From the NCBI GenBank assembly GCA_002347645.1, contig DDYF01000019.1, forward strand, positions 1-64,000: a stretch of DNA of 64,000 bases, in the 5' to 3' direction. Made by a program: the position numbers and the translations under genes. Below are positions 56,269-63,234 of the stretch, piece by piece. The notes under the pieces are model-generated. The model made no database searches and was not told the DNA's origin. It saw only the letters and a list, made by a program, of their open reading frames with translations. The number at the start of each line of letters is the position of its first letter. Within the stretch, counting starts at the first letter, position 1. The DNA is from Thermoleophilia bacterium UBA2241 (GTDB taxonomy: Bacteria > Actinomycetota > Thermoleophilia > UBA2241).

Positions 56269-57056
56269 ACGACTACCACATGCACACCGCTTTCTCTGAC
56301 GGCGAGGGCAAGATGGACGCCTTCGTCGCCCGCGCGGTCGCGCTCGGCCTCGGCGAGATCGGCTTCAGCGACCACCTCGTTCCGCGCGTCTGTGAGGACG
56401 AGTTCGGGGACGAGGGCTACGGGATCCCTCATCAGGACGTCGCCGGCTACGCGCGCGCCGTGCGGCGCGCGGCCGCGCGCGCCGGTGTGCGCGTGCTCCT
56501 CGGCATCGAGGTCGACTATGTGCCCGGCGCCGAAGCCGAGCTCGAGACGCTGCTCGCCCGGGAGCGGTTCGACTACGTCATCTGCTCGGTGCACTTCTCC
56601 GACGGCTTTGCGTTCGACTCGACCGCGTTGCGAGACGACCCGCGCTGGGACGACGTCGACGGAGTGTGGCGCACGTACTGGGACACGGTCGCGAGGGCGG
56701 CGGCGTGGGGCCGCTTCGACGTCGTCGGGCACCTCGACCTGCCGAAGAAGTTCGGCCGCCGGCCGTCGGCGCCGATGACCGGCGCCGAAGACGCGGCGCT
56801 CGAGGCCATCCGCGATGCCGGTCTGGCGATCGAGCTGAACACCTCCGGGCTGCGCACCGCGGCGCGCGAGGCGTACCCGGGCCCGGGCCTGCTGGCGCGC
56901 GCCGCGGTGCTGGGCATCCCGCTGACGACAGGGTCCGATGCCCACAGGGCCGACGACGTCGGTCGCGACCTCGACCAGGCCGCGGCGCTGGCCCGTGCCG
57001 CGGGTCACACGACGACGCTGCGTCTGTCTGATCGCGCACCCGAGGTCTTGCCATGA
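56265..57056 (+). CDS. PHP-domain phosphoesterase, histidinol-phosphatase type
   Basis: A 263-residue metal-dependent phosphoesterase. It has NDYHMHTAFSDGEG at the start (HxH metal motif), IGFSDHL, GIEVDYVPG, CSVHFSDG, GHLDLPKKFG and a late TGSDAHRADDVG. These match PHP-type histidinol-phosphatases (HisK) in size and order. The likely reaction is histidinol-phosphate to histidinol, but related PHP enzymes act on other phosphomonoesters. ATG at 56265 overlaps the rhomboid stop codon (ATGA). No his genes are adjacent, so the assignment to histidine synthesis is tentative. Confidence 0.85.
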   Translation: MNDYHMHTAFSDGEGKMDAFVARAVALGLGEIGFSDHLVPRVCEDEFGDEGYGIPHQDVAGYARAVRRAAARAGVRVLLGIEVDYVPGAEAELETLLARERFDYVICSVHFSDGFAFDSTALRDDPRWDDVDGVWRTYWDTVARAAAWGRFDVVGHLDLPKKFGRRPSAPMTGAEDAALEAIRDAGLAIELNTSGLRTAAREAYPGPGLLARAAVLGIPLTTGSDAHRADDVGRDLDQAAALARAAGHTTTLRLSDRAPEVLP

Positions 57057-57943
57057 CCGCGCCCAAGGGACGCATGCTCGCGATCACGAACCCCGCGGCC
57101 TCAGCCGGCGGGTTCCGTCGTGACATGCCGCGGATCATGGCGGCGCTCGGTGCGCTCGGGTACGAGCTCGACACGCGCCAGACAAAGGGCCCCGGCGATG
57201 CGACCGTTTTCGCCCGCCAGGCCGTGGCCGAGGCGTACGGGCTGGTGTGCGCCATCGGCGGCGACGGGACGGTGAACGAGACCGTCAACGGTCTGGCGGG
57301 CAGCGACGTGCCGCTCGCCATCGTGCCGACGGGGACGGTCAACGTCCTCGCCATGGAGCTCGGGATCCCGCTCGACCCTCCGGATGCGGTCCGGGTGATC
57401 GAGAACGGCTCCCTGTCGTGGATCGACCTGGGGCTGGCGGGCGACAGGTACTTCGCGTTGATGGCCGGGATCGGCATGGACGCGAGGACCGTCGCCACGG
57501 TCAACCCGGTACTGAAGAAGACGCTCAAGGAGGCGGCGTTCGCGGTCCAGGGCGCGGTCTCGTACTTCACGCACGAGGAGCCCCTGCTCCGTGTGGACTG
57601 CGAAGAGCGGTCGGTCGAGGGGTACTTCGCCGTGTTCGGCAACGCTGCCAACTACGGCGGGACCTTCGGTATCACGCCGCTCGCCGACATGCGGGACGGG
57701 TTGCTGGACGTGTGCGTCCTCAAGGACAAGTCGATCCTCGGGACGGCGTGGTACTGGCTCGCGGCGCTGGTCAACTCGCACATCAGCCATCCGAAGGTCG
57801 CGTACTTCCGCACGAAGGCCGCGCGCGTCGCGGCGGTGGACGCGCGTCAGGAGGTCCTGGTGCAGACGGACGGCGAGGTGGCCGGCAAGCTCCCGCTCGA
57901 ATGCCGCGTCGTGCCGCGCGCCCTGCGCGTCGTCGTGCCGTGA
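57053..57943 (+). CDS. Diacylglycerol/lipid kinase family protein
   Basis: A 296-residue DAGK-catalytic-domain protein of the YegS/DgkB/BmrU type. Features are AITNPAASAGG, the nucleotide motif CAIGGDGTVNETVNGLAG, PTGTVNVLAMELGIP, and a beta-sandwich second domain with FALMAGIGMDA and VQTDGEVAG. It phosphorylates diacylglycerol or a related lipid (or makes phosphatidylinositol-type precursors) at the inner membrane. ATG at 57053 overlaps the PHP gene's stop (ATGA). It is last in the rhomboid operon and is followed by a hairpin. Confidence 0.9.
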   Translation: MTAPKGRMLAITNPAASAGGFRRDMPRIMAALGALGYELDTRQTKGPGDATVFARQAVAEAYGLVCAIGGDGTVNETVNGLAGSDVPLAIVPTGTVNVLAMELGIPLDPPDAVRVIENGSLSWIDLGLAGDRYFALMAGIGMDARTVATVNPVLKKTLKEAAFAVQGAVSYFTHEEPLLRVDCEERSVEGYFAVFGNAANYGGTFGITPLADMRDGLLDVCVLKDKSILGTAWYWLAALVNSHISHPKVAYFRTKAARVAAVDARQEVLVQTDGEVAGKLPLECRVVPRALRVVVP

Positions 57944-57952
57944 GAAGAGGAC

Positions 57953-57969
57953 GCGCCGCCGCGCGGCGC
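57953..57969. terminator. Short hairpin between convergent genes
   Basis: GCGCCGC (57953-57959), CGC, GCGGCGC (57963-57969), lying 10 bp after the lipid kinase stop codon and 3 bp from the end of the convergent gene. Confidence 0.5.
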
Positions 57970-57971
57970 CC

Positions 57972-58565
57972 TCAGAGCCCCATCACCTGCGCCAGCTGGC
58001 GCAGGCGGTCGGCGTACGACTTCTGCTCCCGGGGGTCGCGCGCCTTCAGCTCCTCCGGGGTCGCGACCGGGACGATCTTGAAGGCAGGGTTGTCGAAGAC
58101 ACGCAACTCGAGCGCGTCGCCCGGCGCGTAGGGACGATCGCGGAAGAGCTTGCGCAGGAGGTGGCGCGCGGTCTCTTCGCCGACAGCGAGGATGTAGTGC
58201 GGGGTCGTGATCGAGATCTCGCGTGAGAGGTAGTCGAAGCAGTCGTCCTGCTCCTGCGGCGTGGGTGCGCGCACGCCTTTCTCGCCGCGCGGCACGCACT
58301 TGACAAGCGTCGTCACGTAGAGCTGGTCACGGTGTGCGGCGAGGGCAGGCATGAACGCGGCGAGCCCTTCGACGATGTCGGCGCCCGCGCCGCCGTCGCT
58401 CGCCTCGTCCGCCTCGGACGGCGCCAGCGCGACGATCATGACGCCGGCGTGCGGGTGGCCGGCGCCGGGCACGGCGCGCAGCCGGCGCGCTGCGATCTCG
58501 GCGCACCGCGTGCAGCCGGATTCCTTGCGCGCCAGCGCCGCGAGCTGTTCGAGTGCGTCTTCCAT
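57972..58565 (-). CDS. Uracil-DNA glycosylase superfamily protein, variant active site
   Basis: A 197-residue protein of the family-4/5 uracil-DNA glycosylase type. Four cysteines suited to an Fe-S cluster are present (SGCTRC near the N terminus, VKCVP, DDCFDYL), as is the PTPQEQDDCFDYL helix and YILAVGEETARHLL. The catalytic motif, usually GEAPGxxED, reads VALAPSEADEASD, and no HPSP-like C-terminal motif is seen. It may be a glycosylase with altered base preference or a non-catalytic relative. ATG at 58565 follows GAAGGGA. The neighbours are unrelated. Confidence 0.75.
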   Translation of the reverse strand: MEDALEQLAALARKESGCTRCAEIAARRLRAVPGAGHPHAGVMIVALAPSEADEASDGGAGADIVEGLAAFMPALAAHRDQLYVTTLVKCVPRGEKGVRAPTPQEQDDCFDYLSREISITTPHYILAVGEETARHLLRKLFRDRPYAPGDALELRVFDNPAFKIVPVATPEELKARDPREQKSYADRLRQLAQVMGL

Positions 58566-58641
58566 GGCTGGTCCCTTCTGTGGGGATCGGTGGACGTCGT
58601 GTGCTCGACGAGATGAGCCGCCGGGTCCGGCGCGGACCGGC

Positions 58642-58983
58642 TCAGCTTCCGCCCGCGGCGATGCGATACTCGCAGGTCAGCGCCGGAGGCTCGCCCACAA
58701 GCACGAGCATGAGCTCGGCGCCAAAGGGCGCGAGGACGACGTTCACCTGGTCGAGCTCGATGGTCAGGTACCTGGTCGACGCCTGTCCGAGCTCGACGGC
58801 AAGGCGCCTGCCGATGTCGATCACTCCGGCGACTTGAGCCGCGACGGCGTCGGCGCCGAACGACTCGTCGGTGTCGGCGGCCACCACGAACCCGTCCCGC
58901 TGGATGAGCATCGCCGCCATGATGCCCGGGGTGGCGCGATACGGCCTTAGTTTGTCGAGCAGGGCGTCCGACTGTTCGCTCAC
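58642..58983 (-). CDS. Roadblock/LC7 domain protein
   Basis: A 113-residue protein matching the Roadblock/LC7 fold: helix LLDKLRPYRATPGIMAAMLIQRDGFVVAA (first strand pair), VAGVIDIGRRLAVELG, then TRYLTIELDQVNVVLAPFGAELMLVLV. Bacterial Roadblock proteins control Ras-like GTPases such as MglA or act as dimeric adaptors. No GTPase gene lies nearby. GTG at 58983 overlaps the upstream gene by GTGA, so the two are co-translated and probably form a complex. Confidence 0.85.
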   Translation of the reverse strand: MSEQSDALLDKLRPYRATPGIMAAMLIQRDGFVVAADTDESFGADAVAAQVAGVIDIGRRLAVELGQASTRYLTIELDQVNVVLAPFGAELMLVLVGEPPALTCEYRIAAGGS

Positions 58984-59276
58984 GGTCCCTCCAGGGCGGT
59001 CGTCAGTTGGCTGCGCACGGACTCGGCATATGCGTTCGCGGAGGCGGCGTCGAGGAAGGCGCGCACATACCCGTGGCGCAGGCCGGCCAGTTCGCTGAGG
59101 AAGATGCTGGCCCGCGGGAGAGGCGCCGCCGCGTCCGGCAGGGCGCCTTCGAGCGGCAGCTGTATCAGCGTGTCACCGGCGACGAAGAGCCTGCTCGCCT
59201 CGCGCCCGGAGAGGCGGACGAGCGTGCGCACCGCGACCCCTCCGGACGTCTCCTCCTCAAGGATCTCGACGTCCAT
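58980..59276 (-). CDS. Hypothetical 98-residue partner of the Roadblock protein
   Basis: A small protein with alternating strands and helices: MDVEILEEETSGGVAVRTLVRLSG, AGDTLIQLPLEG, then a helical end ASIFLSELAGLRHGYVRAFLDAASANAY. I recognise no family. Its stop codon overlaps the Roadblock start (GTGA), the best clue to function: a dedicated partner in a small signalling complex. ATG at 59276 is used; GAGG words upstream are weak. Confidence 0.55.
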   Translation of the reverse strand: MDVEILEEETSGGVAVRTLVRLSGREASRLFVAGDTLIQLPLEGALPDAAAPLPRASIFLSELAGLRHGYVRAFLDAASANAYAESVRSQLTTALEGP

Positions 59277-59372
59277 GCACCTAGACTAGCGAGGCCCCTT
59301 CACCGGCCGCAAGTGCGGCGCCGTCGCGGGCCCGCGGATCGAGCGGCGGGGAGCCGGCGTGTGAGGGCGGCG

Positions 59373-60335
59373 CTACTGGGCGACCGCGAGCTCGAGCTCG
59401 CGCGGCACGCGGCGCGCGTCGGCGCGTACCTCGTGCAGCAGGCCGTCGAGGCTGCGGACGGTGGGGAAGCAGGCGACGCCGGTGTGCAGGTGCTGGCGAT
59501 GCCCGTCGACGAGCGAGGCGGCCACGTCGCCGGCGATGGCCGCGGCCAGCGCCCGCGCGGCGCCGAGGTCGCGGTCGGGCAGGGCGACGAGGAACGTGTC
59601 GGGCGCGACGCGGAACGCCAGGTCGTCGCTGCGCAGGTGCCGGCGGACGCGGCGCGCGACGGTGCCGACGAGCGCTTCGCTGCCCTCGGGACCGGCGAAG
59701 CCGCGGATGTCCTCGAAGTGGCTCAGGCGCAAGCTGACGAGGCTCACAGCGGCGTGCTCGCGCGTGGCCGCCGCGAGGAGGCCCTGCAGGAGGACGGGGA
59801 GGCGGCGCGCCGTGTAGAAGCCGGTCGCGGCGTCCACGCTCACGACGGGGGCGCGGCGCGGCGGCCGGCGCAGCAGCGCCGCCGCCACCGCGCCCGATGC
59901 GACGAGCGCGAAGAGCTCGAGCAGCCCGACGGCGCGGCTTCCGCCCAACGTCGGATCGGCCGCGCCCAGGAGGACGACGAGGGCGAGCGACGGCAGCAGC
60001 AGGTACGGCCAGTCGGCCTGCGGCGAAGGAAGGAGGTGGACGAAGGGGAGGGCGGCCACCGCTGCGACGAAGGCGCCGTGCACGCCCGCACCGAGGGCGA
60101 CGGCCGAGCCGAGAAGCAGCCAGTCGAGAACGGCGAAGGAGTACGCAAGGTCGTCGCCGCGACGCCGCGCGATCACGATCGAGACGACGGCGGCACCGAG
60201 GCCGAGTGCGCCGGGCGCCAGCGCCACCAGGTCGCCGGAGAGGGCGGAGGCCACACACAGGGCGACGAAGAAGAGCACGCGCAGCCGCCCCCGGACGAGC
60301 GCCGCACGACGCGGGTCGCGTCGCGGCCGGCTCAC
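59373..60335 (-). CDS. Membrane protein with degenerate GGDEF domain
   Basis: A 320-residue protein: about five transmembrane helices (residues 18-155) and a C-terminal GGDEF-like domain (about 165-305) with the expected start DAATGFYTARRLPVLL. The active-site loop, normally RxGGDEF, reads FRVAPDTF, so diguanylate cyclase activity should be absent. It may bind GTP or c-di-GMP, or act as a scaffold. GTG at 60335 is preferred since GAGGA lies 7 nt upstream; an earlier GTG at 60368 is possible. It lies 96 bp upstream of the Roadblock pair on the same strand. Confidence 0.8.
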   Translation of the reverse strand: MSRPRRDPRRAALVRGRLRVLFFVALCVASALSGDLVALAPGALGLGAAVVSIVIARRRGDDLAYSFAVLDWLLLGSAVALGAGVHGAFVAAVAALPFVHLLPSPQADWPYLLLPSLALVVLLGAADPTLGGSRAVGLLELFALVASGAVAAALLRRPPRRAPVVSVDAATGFYTARRLPVLLQGLLAAATREHAAVSLVSLRLSHFEDIRGFAGPEGSEALVGTVARRVRRHLRSDDLAFRVAPDTFLVALPDRDLGAARALAAAIAGDVAASLVDGHRQHLHTGVACFPTVRSLDGLLHEVRADARRVPRELELAVAQ

Positions 60336-60428
60336 CGGCGGTCCTCGGGAGGGAGTATGCGCAGCCACTGCGCGGCGCGCGCCATGGCGTGGTCTTCGCC
60401 GTGCCGACGTGCGCCTCCTCTAATCGGC

Positions 60429-60434
60429 TATACT
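60429..60434 (+). promoter_or_regulatory. -10 element of the iorA operon, leaderless
   Basis: TATACT (five of six) ends 9 nt before the GTG at 60444; no ribosome-binding sequence is present. Confidence 0.55.
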
Positions 60435-60443
60435 CTGTGCCCC

Positions 60444-62234
60444 GTGGAACGAGCCCTCTTCCTCTCCGGCAACGAAGCCATCGCACGTGGCGCTCAGCGT
60501 GCCGGCGTGCGCTTCGTCTGCGGCTACCCCGGGACCCCGTCGACCGAGATCGTCGAGACGGCGGCCTCACTGGAAGGCGTCCACGCCGAGTGGTGCGTGA
60601 ACGAGAAGGTCGCCCTCGAGACGGCCGTCGGCGCGTCCCTCGCCGGCGTGCGGTCGTTGGTCGCGATGAAGCACGTCGGCCTCAACGTCGCCGCCGACCC
60701 GTTCATGACGCTGTCCCTGACGGGTGTGAACGCCGGGGTCGTCCTCGTGTCGGCCGACGATCCCGGCATGCACTCGTCGCAGAACGAGCAGGACAACCGC
60801 GCCTTCGCCAAGTTCGCGAAGATCCCGATGCTCGAGCCCGCCGACAGCCAGGAGGCGTACGACTTCGTCGCCGAGGCCTTCGCCCTGTCGGAGGAGTTCG
60901 ACACGCCGGTCATGCTGCGCACGACCACCCGGCTCTCGCACGGGCGCGGCCGGGCTCTCCCGCGTGTGCCCGTCCCGGCGCCGGAACTGCCGTACGAGCG
61001 CGACATCGCCAAGTACGTCATGGTGCCGCAGAACGCGCGCCGCCGGAACCGCCTGGTGCTCGAACGTCTGCAGAAGCTCCGCCGGAGGGCGGAGGAGTCG
61101 CCGCTCAACGTGCTGGAAGCGGGGACGGTCGACTTCGGCATCATCGCCTCCGGAGTCGCCTACCAGTACGCGCGCGAGGCCTTTCCCAAGGCGTGGTACC
61201 TGAAGCTCGGACTGTCGCACCCGCTGCCCTACGAGAAGGTCGCACGGCTGTACCAGTCCGTGGCCCGTGTCGCCGTGGTCGAGGAGCTCGATCCGTTCAT
61301 CGAAGAACAGGTGCGCGCGCTGGGGCTGCCCGTGATGGGCAAGGAGGTCATCCCGGCCGACGGCGAGCTGGACCCCGAGACGGTGTTCCGTGCCCTCGAG
61401 CCGTTCCTCGCGCGGCGGCCGCCGCGGCGCCGGCGTCCCGTCACGCCGTCGGCGCCTCGTCTCGCGACGCCGCCCGAGGTCCCCGCCGGGCTCCCGGTGC
61501 GCCCCCCCGTGCTCTGCCCGGGCTGCGCGCACCGGTCGGTCTACGCGGCGCTGCAGCGCCACAGCCTGGCGCCGCTCGGCGACATCGGCTGCTACACGCT
61601 GGGGGCGCTGCCGCCGCTGCGCGCCCTCGACAGCTGCCTCTGCATGGGCGCGAGCATCGGCATGATGTCGGGGTTCAACCAGGCGCTGCGACGCAAGGCC
61701 GCCGCCGCCGTGATCGGCGACTCGACCTTCTTCCACTCCGGCGTCACGCCGCTGATCGACGCGGTCTACAACCAGAGCGAGGGCCTCGTCCTCGTCCTCG
61801 ACAACCGCACGACGGCGATGACCGGTCACCAGGGCCATCCCGGGACGGGCCTGCGCCCCGACCGGAGCCAAGGACCCGCCGTCGACGTGCAGCGCCTCTG
61901 CGAGGGCATCGGCGTGCGCTGCGCGACCGTCGACGCCACCGACCACAAGGCGCTCGACGCCGCCATCAGGGCAGAGGCGGAGACGCCCGGCCTCGGCGTG
62001 GTCGTGGCGCTCGCTCCCTGCGTGCTCATGGTGCGCGAGCGCGCCGGCAGGGTGGTCGTCGACGAGGAGCGCTGCAACCGCTGTGGCCTGTGCCTCGACG
62101 TCGGCTGTCCCGCGCTGGCCCCCGGGGAGGTCGCGATGACGCTCACCGACGCCTGCACGGGCTGCGGGCTGTGCGTCGAGGTCTGCCGGCGCGGCGCCCT
62201 CACGCTGGAGCCGGCCGAGAGCCGAGGCGCATGA
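60444..62234 (+). CDS. iorA: Indolepyruvate:ferredoxin oxidoreductase alpha subunit
   Basis: A 596-residue thiamine-pyrophosphate enzyme. An N-terminal pyrimidine-binding domain has FVCGYPGTPSTEIVE, WCVNEKVALETAVGAS and DDPGMHSSQNEQDNR. The C-terminal TPP domain has CPGCAHRSVYAALQ, GDIGCYTLG, GASIGMMSGFNQ and the Mg-TPP motif IGDSTFFHSG. Two [4Fe-4S] motifs end it (CNRCGLCLDVGCP and CTGCGLCVEVCRRG). It decarboxylates indole-, phenyl- or hydroxyphenyl-pyruvate to aryl-acetyl-CoA, reducing ferredoxin. GTG at 60444 lies just after a -10 element. The beta subunit overlaps by 4 bp. Confidence 0.95.
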   Translation: MERALFLSGNEAIARGAQRAGVRFVCGYPGTPSTEIVETAASLEGVHAEWCVNEKVALETAVGASLAGVRSLVAMKHVGLNVAADPFMTLSLTGVNAGVVLVSADDPGMHSSQNEQDNRAFAKFAKIPMLEPADSQEAYDFVAEAFALSEEFDTPVMLRTTTRLSHGRGRALPRVPVPAPELPYERDIAKYVMVPQNARRRNRLVLERLQKLRRRAEESPLNVLEAGTVDFGIIASGVAYQYAREAFPKAWYLKLGLSHPLPYEKVARLYQSVARVAVVEELDPFIEEQVRALGLPVMGKEVIPADGELDPETVFRALEPFLARRPPRRRRPVTPSAPRLATPPEVPAGLPVRPPVLCPGCAHRSVYAALQRHSLAPLGDIGCYTLGALPPLRALDSCLCMGASIGMMSGFNQALRRKAAAAVIGDSTFFHSGVTPLIDAVYNQSEGLVLVLDNRTTAMTGHQGHPGTGLRPDRSQGPAVDVQRLCEGIGVRCATVDATDHKALDAAIRAEAETPGLGVVVALAPCVLMVRERAGRVVVDEERCNRCGLCLDVGCPALAPGEVAMTLTDACTGCGLCVEVCRRGALTLEPAESRGA

Positions 62235-62824
62235 ACGGCACCACGACCGTCTCCCTCGTCGGCGTCGGCGGGCAGGGCATCCTGCTCGGCGCGGCGGTGC
62301 TCGCCGAGACAGCGATGGCCGCAGGTCTCGACGTCAAGGCGAGCGACGTCAAGGGCATGGCCCAGCGCGGTGGCAGCGTGCTGTCCACGGTGCGCTTCGG
62401 CCGCCACGTGTACTCACCCGTGGCGCGGCACGCCGACGTCGTCTTCGCCACCGAGCTGCTCGAAGGCCTGCGCGGCCTTGATCTGCTGGTGCCGCGCGGC
62501 ACCCTCGTCTGCGCGACGACCCGTATCCTCCCGGGCGGCGTGTTGCGCGGTGAGGAGGCGTATCCCGACGAGCTCGCCGCGGCTGCGGCTGCGCGCGGCG
62601 CACGGCTCATGCTGCTCGACGCGGAGACGCTCGCCCGCGAGGCGGGCAACGCCCGCGCCGCCAACATCGTGCTGCTCGGCGCGGCGAGCCTCGTGCTTCC
62701 GTTCTCGCCCGACGCCTGGGACCATGGCCTCGGGGCCGCCGTTCCGGCGAAGATCCTCGACGTCAACCGCCGCGCGTTCGCCCTGGGGCGCGACGCCGGC
62801 GCCAGGCAGGAGGTCGACCCGTGA
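62231..62824 (+). CDS. iorB: Indolepyruvate:ferredoxin oxidoreductase beta subunit
   Basis: A 197-residue gamma-type 2-oxoacid oxidoreductase domain. It has VSLVGVGGQGILLGAAVLAE at the start, then KASDVKGMAQRGGSVLSTVRFG, the canonical VxGMAQRGGxV motif, and AANIVLLGAASLVLPF. It pairs with IorA to bind CoA and complete the oxidative decarboxylation. ATG at 62231 overlaps the iorA stop (ATGA), and its own stop overlaps the ACT gene start (GTGA). The four-gene unit is thus fully coupled. Confidence 0.95.
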   Translation: MNGTTTVSLVGVGGQGILLGAAVLAETAMAAGLDVKASDVKGMAQRGGSVLSTVRFGRHVYSPVARHADVVFATELLEGLRGLDLLVPRGTLVCATTRILPGGVLRGEEAYPDELAAAAAARGARLMLLDAETLAREAGNARAANIVLLGAASLVLPFSPDAWDHGLGAAVPAKILDVNRRAFALGRDAGARQEVDP

Positions 62825-63234
62825 AGGTCACCCAGCTCACCGTCTTTCTCGAGAACCGCAGCGGGCGCCTCGCCGAAGTCGCCGGCCTGCTCGGCCGCGA
62901 AGGCATCAACATCCGCGGGTTCTCGACGACCGAGGCCGCGGAGTACGGCATCGTGCGGCTCATCGTGACCGACCCGGTACGCGCGCGCGACCTGCTGCAC
63001 GCGGCCGGGTTCACCACGCACTTCTCGCAGGTCATCTGCGTGCGCGTCCCGGACGAGCCCGGCGGCCTCGCCAAGGTCCTCGGCGAGCTCGCCGCCACCG
63101 GGGCCTCCATCGACTACCTGTACAGCATCTCGTTCCAGAACATCTGCTTCGCCGTGCGCGACATCGACCGCGCCATCGAGTTGCTCAAGGACAAGGTCGC
63201 CCTGTTGACCGACGAGGAGGTGCGCGCCCTGTGA
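62821..63234 (+). CDS. Tandem ACT-domain protein
   Basis: A 137-residue protein of two ACT domains (KVTQLTVFLENRSGRLAEVAGLLGREGINIRG-type first domain; second domain ICVRVPDEPGGLAKVLGELAATGASIDYLYS). The ligand-contact pattern (N-RSGRL, DEPGGL) is that of amino-acid-binding ACT domains, so it probably senses an aromatic amino acid or aryl acid and regulates the operon's enzymes. GTG at 62821 overlaps the iorB stop, and its stop overlaps the ligase start. Such ACT proteins often sit beside phenylacetate-CoA ligases. Confidence 0.9.
   Translation: MKVTQLTVFLENRSGRLAEVAGLLGREGINIRGFSTTEAAEYGIVRLIVTDPVRARDLLHAAGFTTHFSQVICVRVPDEPGGLAKVLGELAATGASIDYLYSISFQNICFAVRDIDRAIELLKDKVALLTDEEVRAL

Noticed and set aside
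59007..60443. Long in-frame N-terminal extension of iorA
   Set aside because: It is Arg/Asp-rich with no domain, runs antisense to three minus-strand genes, and a -10 element sits directly before the GTG at 60444.
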